Assembly (NCBI GenBank): GCA_031279155.1
Contig: JAITJB010000255.1
Location: forward strand, 1 to 5,996
DNA: 5,996 nucleotides
Direction of reading: 5' to 3'
From: Deltaproteobacteria bacterium
GTDB taxonomy: Bacteria; Desulfobacterota; Desulfarculia; Adiutricales; Adiutricaceae
This document shows positions 1 to 5,833 of the stretch, piece by piece; within the stretch, counting starts at the first letter, position 1; the number at the start of each line of letters is the position of its first letter. The notes beneath the pieces are model-generated. The model was not told where the DNA came from and did not search any database. It saw only the letters and a list, made by a program, of their open reading frames with translations. The position numbers and the translations under genes were made by a program.

Positions 1-310
1 GCAGACTTGACTGCGGGGTTAGATGAAGGTTGCCCACACAAATCAATCCAAACCGCCTCAGAGCGATTTTTTTAGTCTAGTAAGGCTGTTTAATGGTCTT
101 TGCGCCACACGCACGTTGATAACAGCTTTTCTTACGTTTTGGCAGAGTTCTTTTCGGCCAAGTTACCTGCCAAGACAACAGCGCCTTCCAGACAATTTCT
201 TCCGGACCAATAAAACGATCAGTCAGTTCAGGGTCTAGGTCAAAAAAAGACTTCTAGGTGCTCATGAAAATATTAGGTTTATAGTTCAAGCAGACTGGAA
301 AATTGTCCGA
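1..310 (-). other. Minus-strand frame interrupted only by two TAG codons; possible gene remnant
   Basis: After a TAA at 313-311, one minus-strand frame runs 103 codons to the left edge with no TAA or TGA but with TAG at 256-254 and at 79-77. The central piece (253 to 80) encodes KSFFDLDPELTDRFIGPEEI, continues with VWKALLSWQVTWPKRTLPKRKK, and ends KQPY. I do not recognise it. An ATG at 265-263 lies three codons before the first TAG, without a ribosome site. It could be a decayed gene, a fragment of a gene continuing left of the window, chance, or, least likely, a frame with TAG read as an amino acid. The plus strand also carries a 71-codon frame at 23-238 with no recognisable product. Confidence 0.18.
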
Positions 311-551
311 TTAACTTATGAACGGTTAGCCATTCCCCGAATTACTATTCTTGCCCTATACTCGGTCCGGCATTGACATGCCATATTTTGCTTAAGAAAT
401 TTATAAACCAAAAGCTAAGTCAATGCAACAATAATTTTTTACCCAGGCCTTAGGTTAGGCCTCGAAAACTGCAGTTGAGCCAAGGTTTATGGACCATAAT
501 TTTAGAATATCCCTCAAGTTAGCCAAAATAAAGCTTAGCAAAGGACCCCCC
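311..551. other. Non-coding, A/T-rich intergenic stretch
   Basis: No frame here has both a ribosome site and a recognisable product, and I find no tRNA-like cloverleaf or rRNA. It contains the AGGCCT inverted repeat at 445-462. TTGACA at 373-378 resembles a plus-strand -35 box, but the nearest good -10 box, TATAAA at 402-407, is 23 nt away, too far for a standard promoter. It lies beyond the gat terminator and otherwise appears empty. Confidence 0.5.
445..462. repeat. Short inverted repeat, AGGCCT x2
   Basis: AGGCCT at 445-450 and 457-462 flank a 6-nt loop and can form a 6-bp hairpin on either strand. Each arm is itself a palindrome. No U-tract follows on either strand (plus: CGAAAAC; minus: GGGTAAAAAA), so it is not a convincing terminator. 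Its role is unknown. Confidence 0.5.
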
Positions 552-591
552 AAAAAAAAATTGCCGATAAGCCTTATTTTGGGCTTATGGC
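552..591 (-). terminator. Intrinsic terminator of the gat transcript
   Basis: On the minus strand GCCATAAGCC (591-582) pairs with GGCTTATCGGC (573-563), leaving one bulged base and a loop of about 8 nt. Two A bases and then nine T bases follow (560-552). This is a textbook Rho-independent terminator. It is the first strong one downstream of gatA, about 155 nt past its stop, so it is the probable end of the operon transcript. Confidence 0.82.
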
Positions 592-656
592 ATCTAATCT
601 GGAGAGAGAGGCGGCCAAAAAACGCGTAGCTTTTTTTTGACACCCCTCTCAAAGCT

Positions 657-700
657 AAGCGGGCCGTACCTTTGAAGGTTTTTTGGCCCGCTTATTTTTA
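657..700 (+). terminator. Hairpin with U-rich tail on the plus strand
   Basis: AAGCGGGCC (657-665) pairs perfectly with GGCCCGCTT (685-693), and a smaller ACCTT/AAGGT stem sits in the loop (668-679). ATTTTTA follows on the plus strand. On the minus strand the stem is followed by AGCTTTGAG, a poor U-tract, so it looks like a plus-strand terminator. It lies 48 nt beyond the gatA stop and may shield gatA from antisense transcription. It may also add 3' structure to gatA mRNA. Confidence 0.6.
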
Positions 701-747
701 TAAAGGCTTTGTTTTCTTCTTAAATCAAAGGCCTGAACGAAAAAAAC

Positions 748-2208
748 TTATAAACTTGGGAGCTTTTTAGGAGGCGGAACGAGCTGCTCTAATAATAAGC
801 CGGCGTTAAGTAAGGCCCTCTCATCGAAGTGCCGGCCCATGAGCTGCCAGCCAACTGGTAGGCCGTCCTCACCTAAGCCGGCTGGGAGCGATAAGCCTGG
901 GCCGCCGGCTAAATTTAGCGGTAAGGTCATCATGTCGAGCTGGTAGATAGTTAAGGGATCGCTGGTGAAAGCCCCGAAAGGCCAGGCCGGGATGGAAGAA
1001 ACAGGCGCCAACAAAAAATTACACTCACTTAAGGCGGCCAGATAATCTTCTTGGATAAGGCGGCGCACCTGGGCGGCCTTCCGAAAATAAGCGTCGTAAT
1101 AGCCGGAAGATAAGACAAAGGTCCCCAACATTATTCGCCGTTTGGCTTCCGTCCCCAAGCCGCGAGTCCGGCTCTCAAGGTAGAGTTCCATTAGGCCATC
1201 TTGGTGGGAGTATTTCCTCTGACCATAGCGGACGCCGTCATAGCGGGCTAAATTAGTGCTGGCCTCAGCGGCGGCCAAGATGTAATAGGCGGCTACGCTG
1301 TACTTTAGATTGGGGAGCGAGATATCTTTAAACTTAACCCCGCTATCAGCTAAGCTCCTTTTGGCTTCGGTTAAGACTTTGGCTACCTTTGGATCGAAAT
1401 CAGCTTGCCAAAGTTCAATGGGGAGCCCCAAAACGAGATCTGCCGGCTTAGGGGCCTTTAAATTTAGGTAGTCCCCCACCGGCTTTGACGAAGCCGTTGA
1501 ATCGAGGCCGTCGTGACCGGCTGTAGCCAAAAGCAGCATAGCGCAGTCTGTTACCGTTCGGGCTAAGGGGCCGGCTTGATCGAAGCTACTGGCATAAGCC
1601 ACAATCCCATAGCGCGAGACCCTACCGTAGGTGGGTTTTAAGCCCACGCAGCCGCACAGGGCGGCTGGCTGGCGTATGGAGCCGCCGGTATCGGTGCCAA
1701 AGGCCCCCGGCGTCTGCCGGGCGGCTATGGAGGCGGCGGCCCCGCCGCTGGATCCGCCGGGGACCCGGCCTAAATCCCAGGGGTTACGGGTGGCCTTAAA
1801 AGCCGAAAACTCAGTTGAGGAGCCCATGGCGAACTCATCGCAGTTGGTCTTAGCTAATATAATGGCCCCGGCCTCTTTGAGCCGCTTAACTACCGTGGCC
1901 TCAAAGGCCGGAACGTAGCCCGATAAGATCTTAGATCCCGCCGTGGTCGGCGAGCCTTTAAGGCAGAAGACATCTTTAACCGTAAGAGGCAGACCCCACA
2001 AGAGGGGCGGATCGGTTACTTTTTCTTTGTCTTTTAATTGAGCGGCCTCCATGGCCTGATCGGCCAAGACGCTCAAGCAGGCCTCAACCTTCGGTTCAGT
2101 GGCCTCTATGCGCCCTAGGCACTCTGAGGTCAGATCGGTTACCTTAAACTTCCGCTCCCTAAGGCCTTGAGCTGCCTCAGCTAGGCTAAGCTCCCAAAGC
2201 TCACTCAT
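748..2208 (-). CDS. gatA: Asp/Glu-tRNA(Asn/Gln) amidotransferase subunit A (glutaminase)
   Basis: GatA hydrolyses glutamine (or asparagine) and channels the ammonia to GatB for tRNA-dependent amidation. The 486-residue length is normal. It belongs to the amidase signature family and the complete Ser-cisSer-Lys triad is visible: Lys78 in LPLTVKDVF, cis-Ser153 in the signature VPGGSSGGAAAS (149-160), and Ser177 in GTDTGGSIRQPAAL. The 75- and 24-residue spacings match those of other amidases. CGCVGLKPTYGRVSRYG and SFDQAGPLART after the triad are standard GatA landmarks that separate it from generic amidases. ATG at 2208 has GAGG 4 nt upstream; the gap to gatC is 57 nt of mostly A/T sequence, without a convincing terminator. 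The stop is TAA and the transcript can end at the terminator at 591-552. With gatB and gatC adjacent, a functional amidotransferase is nearly certain; whether it serves Gln, Asn or both depends on synthetases outside this window. Confidence 0.97.
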   Translation of the reverse strand: MSELWELSLAEAAQGLRERKFKVTDLTSECLGRIEATEPKVEACLSVLADQAMEAAQLKDKEKVTDPPLLWGLPLTVKDVFCLKGSPTTAGSKILSGYVPAFEATVVKRLKEAGAIILAKTNCDEFAMGSSTEFSAFKATRNPWDLGRVPGGSSGGAAASIAARQTPGAFGTDTGGSIRQPAALCGCVGLKPTYGRVSRYGIVAYASSFDQAGPLARTVTDCAMLLLATAGHDGLDSTASSKPVGDYLNLKAPKPADLVLGLPIELWQADFDPKVAKVLTEAKRSLADSGVKFKDISLPNLKYSVAAYYILAAAEASTNLARYDGVRYGQRKYSHQDGLMELYLESRTRGLGTEAKRRIMLGTFVLSSGYYDAYFRKAAQVRRLIQEDYLAALSECNFLLAPVSSIPAWPFGAFTSDPLTIYQLDMMTLPLNLAGGPGLSLPAGLGEDGLPVGWQLMGRHFDERALLNAGLLLEQLVPPPKKLPSL

Positions 2209-2265
2209 AAATCCTCACAGTTTTAAAAAATAAAAAAGCCAAGGCAAAAAACTTAAACTACTTTC

Positions 2266-2574
2266 TCAAACTATTTTGGGCACCGAAAAATACCTGCCCA
2301 CTTTCTCAGGGGCTTGAGAAAGTAATAAATCGGCTACCCCCTCATTAGCTCTTGGCACATCGGGTCTAGGCGGTTCAGGCTCGAGCATGGGCGAGTAGAG
2401 GGGCTCGACCCCATTAGTTTCGGCCTCATTTAGGATATCCATGTAGCCTACGATTTTAGAAAAATCTTCGACCAGTTTAGCTAGATCATTTTGGCTGTTT
2501 TCGGCCTCATCGCTATCTAAACTAAGCCTTGCCAGGCGGGCAATGGCCCGGGCCGTGCGCTCATCGATACTCAT
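2266..2574 (-). CDS. gatC: Asp/Glu-tRNA(Asn/Gln) amidotransferase subunit C
   Basis: GatC is the small non-catalytic subunit that wraps around GatA and touches GatB to stabilise the complex. The 102-residue length is typical (about 95-105). Family features are in order: N-terminal helix with AIARLARLSLDSDE (about 10-23), a helix ending FSKIVGYMDILNEAET (38-53), the GVEPLYSP segment (55-62), RPDVPRANEG (70-79), and the C-terminal LLLSQAPEKVGRYFSVPKIV, whose AP...G-x-[FY]-x-VP-[KR]-[IV][IV] pattern is diagnostic. ATG overlaps the gatB stop by ATGA, with GAGGG about 9 nt upstream inside gatB. Because GatC is needed for GatA folding, its place between gatB and gatA suits joint production. Nothing is missing or truncated. 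Confidence 0.95.
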   Translation of the reverse strand: MSIDERTARAIARLARLSLDSDEAENSQNDLAKLVEDFSKIVGYMDILNEAETNGVEPLYSPMLEPEPPRPDVPRANEGVADLLLSQAPEKVGRYFSVPKIV

Positions 2575-4013
2575 TGTTTCTTACCCTCGCTAATAACTAA
2601 AGCCAAGGCCTTAGCCGCTCCCTTGGGATCGGCTGCGCCGCGACTGCGGCGCATGACTTGACCCACTAAAAAACTCATAAGCTTTTCTTGGCCGCCTAAG
2701 AATTTTGAAACCTCATCTTGATGAGCTTCTACGACCTCTTGGGCTAATTTTAATAAAGAATCGCTATCAGAAATCTGGAGCACGCCCTTTTTTGAGGCCA
2801 ATACTTGGGGGTCTGTTCCGCTTTTAAAAAGCTCCTCAAACATCTCGTAGGCCGCCCGGCGGCCCAATTGGCCGCTCTCTAAAAGAGCGGCTAAACTTGC
2901 TAAGCTTTTGGGTGTAAGGCAAGCGGTAGAAGGTTTAGTATCAGTTTTAAGGCACAGAGGCAAAAAGAGCTCGTTCATTAAAGTTGCCACGCGTTTGGGC
3001 TCGCCGCCGGCCTCGACCGCCGCATCAAAGTACTCGACCGCCTCCCGGCGATCGGTTAAGAGTTTAGCCTGATCTTCTTTTAGGCCCAAAGAAATTAAGC
3101 GGGCCAAGGTCTGTTCGATGGGCGCGGGCAGCGAGGCCTTAAGGCTATTTATAGTTTTCTCGGTAACTATGACCGGCGGCAGATCTGGCTGAGGGAAATA
3201 GCGGTAATCGTGAGCTTCTTCCTTGGTCCTAAGGGTCCTCGTCTCGTGGTGGGCAGGGTCGAAGTGTAGAGTTTCCTGGCGGACGCTTTGACCAGAAGCG
3301 TAGAGGCTTGACTGCCTTTTAATCTCGTATTCGATGGCTTGACCAACAAAGCGGAAGGAGTTTAAATTTTTTATTTCCCCTCTGACCCCGAGCTGGCTGG
3401 ATCCCTTAGGTTTTAGGGAGATATTGACGTCGCATCTAAATTCGCCCTCTTCTAAGCGCCCCTCAGTTACCTCGAGCCTAATTAAGAGAGCATGTAGCTT
3501 TTTTAAAAATTCTATGGCTTCTAGCGATGAAGAGAGATCGGGCTCGGTTACAATTTCAATTAAGGGGACGCCCGCTCTATTTAGATCAACTAAAGAGCGC
3601 CCTCTTTTTTCATCGTGAACGCATTTACCGGCGTCATCTTCTAGGTGGATGCGGTTTAATCTTATGGTTTTGGCCGCCTCCCCCTCGCCTAGGGTTAACT
3701 CTCCGCCAGAGCAGATGGGCGGATCGAGTTGGGAAGTCTGAAAGCCATTGGGCAGATCGGGATAAAAATAATTTTTTCTCGAAAATAGCGACCGGTGGTT
3801 AACCGTAGAGCCCAGTGCCAAGCCGGCCTTGGCCGCTAATTCCAATGCCCTAGCGTTCATGCGGGGCAGAGCCCCGGGTTGACCGGTACAGATTTCGCAG
3901 ATATTGGTGTTGGGTTCAGCGCCTGGTTCAGTGGGGCAATCGCAGAAGAGTTTTGTTTTGGTCTTCAATTGGGCGTGGATTTCCAAGCCGATAACCGGTT
4001 CCATTTCCATCAT
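2571..4013 (-). CDS. gatB: Asp/Glu-tRNA(Asn/Gln) amidotransferase subunit B
   Basis: GatB is the kinase and tRNA-binding subunit of GatCAB. It activates the side-chain carboxylate of Glu-tRNA(Gln) or Asp-tRNA(Asn) with ATP and transfers ammonia delivered from GatA. The 480-residue length is normal. Numbered from ATG 4013, the N-terminus PVIGLEIHAQL is diagnostic, followed by four cysteines FCDC (24, 26) and CEIC (39, 42) that fit the zinc site of many GatB proteins. The family signature DLNRAGVPLIEIVTEPDL lies near residue 143-160, and HDYRYFPQPDLPPV near 268-281. The C-terminal helical YqeY-like tRNA-binding part ends with VMRRSRGAADPKGAAKAL. ATG 4013 is preferred for its GAGGAG at 5 nt; ATG 4010 is nearly as good. 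The stop overlaps the gatC start as ATGA, implying coupled translation and balanced subunits. Frame and motifs are intact. Confidence 0.97.
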   Translation of the reverse strand: MMEMEPVIGLEIHAQLKTKTKLFCDCPTEPGAEPNTNICEICTGQPGALPRMNARALELAAKAGLALGSTVNHRSLFSRKNYFYPDLPNGFQTSQLDPPICSGGELTLGEGEAAKTIRLNRIHLEDDAGKCVHDEKRGRSLVDLNRAGVPLIEIVTEPDLSSSLEAIEFLKKLHALLIRLEVTEGRLEEGEFRCDVNISLKPKGSSQLGVRGEIKNLNSFRFVGQAIEYEIKRQSSLYASGQSVRQETLHFDPAHHETRTLRTKEEAHDYRYFPQPDLPPVIVTEKTINSLKASLPAPIEQTLARLISLGLKEDQAKLLTDRREAVEYFDAAVEAGGEPKRVATLMNELFLPLCLKTDTKPSTACLTPKSLASLAALLESGQLGRRAAYEMFEELFKSGTDPQVLASKKGVLQISDSDSLLKLAQEVVEAHQDEVSKFLGGQEKLMSFLVGQVMRRSRGAADPKGAAKALALVISEGKKQ

Positions 4014-4018
4014 CAATA

Positions 4019-4032
4019 CTCCTCATAAGAGG
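4019..4032 (-). promoter_or_regulatory. gatB ribosome binding site within a small hairpin
   Basis: The minus strand reads CCTCTTATGAGGAG. GAGGAG (4024-4019) is a strong Shine-Dalgarno sequence placed 5 nt before ATG 4013 and 8 nt before ATG 4010, which decides against the TTG at 4016 (2 nt). The GAGG part can pair with CCTC at 4032-4029 across a TTAT loop. The 4-bp stem is weak and its regulatory meaning is uncertain; the ribosome site itself is clear. Confidence 0.6.
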
Positions 4033-4092
4033 CACAAGTCCGTAAGGGGCTAGTTTTAAGTAAAAGAACTTTGCCAATAAAAGAATTTGGCT

Positions 4093-4121
4093 AATATAAA
4101 GATTCTTGACAGGCCCACCAA
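4093..4121 (-). promoter_or_regulatory. Possible internal promoter for gatBCA
   Basis: In the gap between the TPR gene and gatB the minus strand has TATATT (4098-4093), a good -10 box, 17 nt after TTGGTG (4121-4116), a poor -35 box with three mismatches. It would give a leader of roughly 70 nt before gatB. No hairpin with a U-tract separates the TPR gene from gatB, so read-through from the helicase/lipoprotein genes is equally possible. Confidence 0.28.
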
Positions 4122-4169
4122 AGGCGGCTTGTTGGCATATTACATTTGCTCTGGCCCCTAGGTCAATAC

Positions 4170-4664
4170 TTACTTAGGAGCAAAAGCTTTGCTACTTTCC
4201 AAGATAGCCTTTTGGATCTGAGCTAACGTACTTTTATAATTATCCATTAGCTTAGACGGCAGTCCGCGCTTTTGGCCTTCTAGGACAGCTAAATTAGCCA
4301 ACTCCAAGGCTTCGTTTAGATCGCCCCCCTCAACTAAAAGGAGCCAGGCCAGGTTATTGGCCGCCGCCGGAAGTTTTTCCCGAGATAAGGCCCTACGGTA
4401 ATTTGACTCGGCTTCTTTGGGATCTCCATCTCTTTGATAAGCTAAATTACCCAAAGCCAAATAGGCTTCGGCCTTTGGCAGGGCCAGGCGGTATTCTTTT
4501 TCGGCTAAAACTAAATCGCCTTCGTTTTCGTAGGCTAGGCCAAAATTAAAATGTTCTTCCTTACTTAAGGGATCGTCAATAATGGTAATCTTAGGTAGTA
4601 ATGAGCAGCCGCTATTGGCCAAAACACTTACGAGCAAAAAAAGAAAAATTACTTTTAATTTCAT
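4170..4664 (-). CDS. Small TPR-repeat lipoprotein, partner of the C39 protein
   Basis: From ATG at 4664 the protein has 164 residues. A hydrophobic signal segment (about 4-18) leads to ANSGC, with Cys20 the likely lipidated residue; Asn at -3 makes the lipobox non-standard. The rest holds about three TPR helix pairs: HFNFGLAYENEGDL...AEKEYRLAL (38-62), AYLALGNLAYQRDGDPKEAE...YRRAL (67-93) and AAANNLAWLLLVEGGDLNEAL (100-120), followed by a helical tail. TPR units bind proteins or peptides and have no catalytic role. The start is uncertain. In-frame TTG at 4676 has GGGAGAGG 5 nt upstream (4689-4682), while ATG 4664 has only a weak GAG; GTG 4682 and TTG 4691 also exist. All keep the signal peptide. 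The peptidase gene stops at 4679, so the two are surely co-transcribed. In PA2778-type proteins similar TPRs follow the C39 domain in one chain, so this is probably an interacting subunit. Confidence 0.8.
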   Translation of the reverse strand: MKLKVIFLFLLVSVLANSGCSLLPKITIIDDPLSKEEHFNFGLAYENEGDLVLAEKEYRLALPKAEAYLALGNLAYQRDGDPKEAESNYRRALSREKLPAAANNLAWLLLVEGGDLNEALELANLAVLEGQKRGLPSKLMDNYKSTLAQIQKAILESSKAFAPK

Positions 4665-4678
4665 AGCCCAGCTCAATT

Positions 4679-5833
4679 TCACCTCTCCCAACCCATGACC
4701 GGCTCTTTTTCAGCCGGGGCCACGGTGGAATCTTTTGTAGCCGAATCTGGTAAATCAGGCTGCCGCTTAAACTGCCCGACCCCTTCGGGCGGAGGCAGAG
4801 GCACGACCGGATGGATAAGCTGCGGGGCCAAAAGTTCTTGGCTGGTATCCGTGGGGGCGCTATCAGATGGTTCTAAATTTTCGCCTAGGCTATCGGAACT
4901 ATTTGGGGAAGGCAGTCCTATAAAAGAAATAACCGGCTCCTTGGGCCCGGGGATGGTTAGATCGATATCCACGCCCCTAAACTCCTGAGGCGCCTTGTAA
5001 TTTAAAGATCCATTTATTTCTCTTACCGGGGGATTTGAGCTAGTTGGGGGATTTGAGCCGCCTAAGCTATTTGGACTAACTAAGCTATCTAAATTATTTT
5101 GGCTATCTAAACTATTTTGGCTATCTAAGCTACCATGGCTATTTTGGGCCTTATTGGTCTCATTTTCCATGGGCCCGTCAACTACGATGCCAAAGTTACC
5201 GAAGCTGAGCCATTGGGTTAAAATTTCGGCCCAGGGCACCAAAAGCTGGCTAATCTCTCCGGTGTTGATGACTAAGCCGTCAGGGGCATAGCCTAGGGCC
5301 ACGACAAAGTGGCCCTTGTGGATTGGCCCAATACCGCCGTCTAGTAGTATGATGGTGGGCTTTAAGGCGTCGATATTTTTTATTAGATCGTAGGGCTTCA
5401 TCGAGCTAAAAGTAGCCTTAAACCCCTGGGCCCTAGCCCATAGGACCAAATCAGGTCCTAGCGCCCCTCTTAAATCCTGGCGCTGAACGTCTTTGGCAAC
5501 TTCTTCTTTGGTGGTCGGTCGCCCGTGATAGCTTAAAACTGCAGCCAATGTCGAGGGCCCGCAGTGGGAAGAGTCATCGGCGATAAAGGGGACCCTAGGG
5601 ATGACCCGAACGCTTAAGGGGGCTGAAAAGGGTTCGGGCTTTGGGCCCTTAGAGGTCATAAGGCAGGAAGAAAGAAAGAGGGTAGAGAAAATGAGGCTAG
5701 AAAGTAAAATGCTAGAGAAAACGCTAGCTTTTACCAAGCGATTTAGCCAAGTAGCTTTGCCGCGATAGTCTTTCGCACCTAGGCCTAAGGGCCAAGCAAT
5801 ATTGTACGAGCGGTTGATTTTATTTTCCTTCAA
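4679..5833 (-). CDS. C39-family cysteine peptidase-like lipoprotein
   Basis: A predicted envelope lipoprotein of 384 residues. The TTG start is chosen because GAGG lies 5 nt upstream (5842-5839). An in-frame TTG at residue 33 would give a more standard signal peptide (MVKASVFSS...) but has no clear ribosome site. The hydrophobic segment is about residues 36-56 and ends in lipobox LSSC, with Cys57 the likely lipidated residue. Residues about 75-220 form a papain-like C39 domain: HCGPSTLAAVL with nucleophile Cys91, and GHFVVALGY with His175. The usual Asp after the His is not evident (INTG at 189-192), and the usual Gln before the Cys seems replaced. The domain resembles the PA2778-type family, which joins C39 and TPR parts; here the TPR part is the next gene. 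Residues about 222-384 are a Ser/Asn/Pro-rich tail with short repeats and no recognised domain. The substrate is unknown. Signal peptide and C39 fold are well supported; peptidase activity is inference. Confidence 0.82.
   Translation of the reverse strand: MKENKINRSYNIAWPLGLGAKDYRGKATWLNRLVKASVFSSILLSSLIFSTLFLSSCLMTSKGPKPEPFSAPLSVRVIPRVPFIADDSSHCGPSTLAAVLSYHGRPTTKEEVAKDVQRQDLRGALGPDLVLWARAQGFKATFSSMKPYDLIKNIDALKPTIILLDGGIGPIHKGHFVVALGYAPDGLVINTGEISQLLVPWAEILTQWLSFGNFGIVVDGPMENETNKAQNSHGSLDSQNSLDSQNNLDSLVSPNSLGGSNPPTSSNPPVREINGSLNYKAPQEFRGVDIDLTIPGPKEPVISFIGLPSPNSSDSLGENLEPSDSAPTDTSQELLAPQLIHPVVPLPPPEGVGQFKRQPDLPDSATKDSTVAPAEKEPVMGWER
5028..5058 (-). repeat. Short direct repeat in the same low-complexity tail
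   Basis: GGGGGATTTGAGC occurs at 5028-5040 and again at 5046-5058, exactly 18 bp apart, the same period as the neighbouring SLDSQN array. It encodes the repeated SNPP motif (SNPPTSSNPP, about residues 260-269). The shared period suggests that the whole segment 5028-5147 grew by duplication of 18-bp units and then diverged. Confidence 0.7.
5085..5147 (-). repeat. 18-bp tandem repeat coding for a SLDSQN-type hexapeptide
   Basis: On the plus strand the unit CTATCTAAATTATTTTGG (5085-5102) is followed by CTATCTAAACTATTTTGG (5103-5120), then by a diverged copy at 5121-5138 and a half copy CTATTTTGG at 5139-5147. The unit is six codons, so gain or loss keeps the frame. In the peptidase lipoprotein it encodes SLDSQN-like repeats at about residues 230-250, at the start of the low-complexity tail. 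The array probably arose by slippage and may vary in copy number between strains. Confidence 0.8.

Noticed and set aside
23..238. Plus-strand 71-codon frame with ATG
   Set aside because: No clear ribosome site, no recognisable family, and it lies opposite an equally open minus-strand frame; more likely a chance frame.
373..407. Plus-strand promoter TTGACA ... TATAAA
   Set aside because: The spacing is 23 nt, far from the usual 16-18, and no -10 box occurs at the normal distance.
455..652. Minus-strand 65-codon frame from TTG
   Set aside because: It runs straight through the stem and T-tract of the strong gat terminator and shows no family features, so it is a chance frame.
2225..2251. Terminator-like GCCTTGGC plus T-rich sequence between gatC and gatA on the minus strand
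   Set aside because: At most two or three base pairs with a tiny loop; too weak for a terminator, and gatA follows in the same direction.
4099..4145. Terminator between the TPR gene and gatB (CCA/CAA versus TTG/TGG stem)
   Set aside because: The stem is short with a mismatch and is followed by CTGTCAAGAATC, with no U-tract.
4664..4691. A frameshift separating one C39-TPR fusion protein into two frames
   Set aside because: The TPR product has its own signal peptide and lipidation Cys, and the first protein has a long unrelated tail, so two independent genes are more likely.
5028..5147. CRISPR-like array
   Set aside because: Units are 18 bp, directly abutting or in frame, with no unique spacers; they encode repeats in a protein tail.
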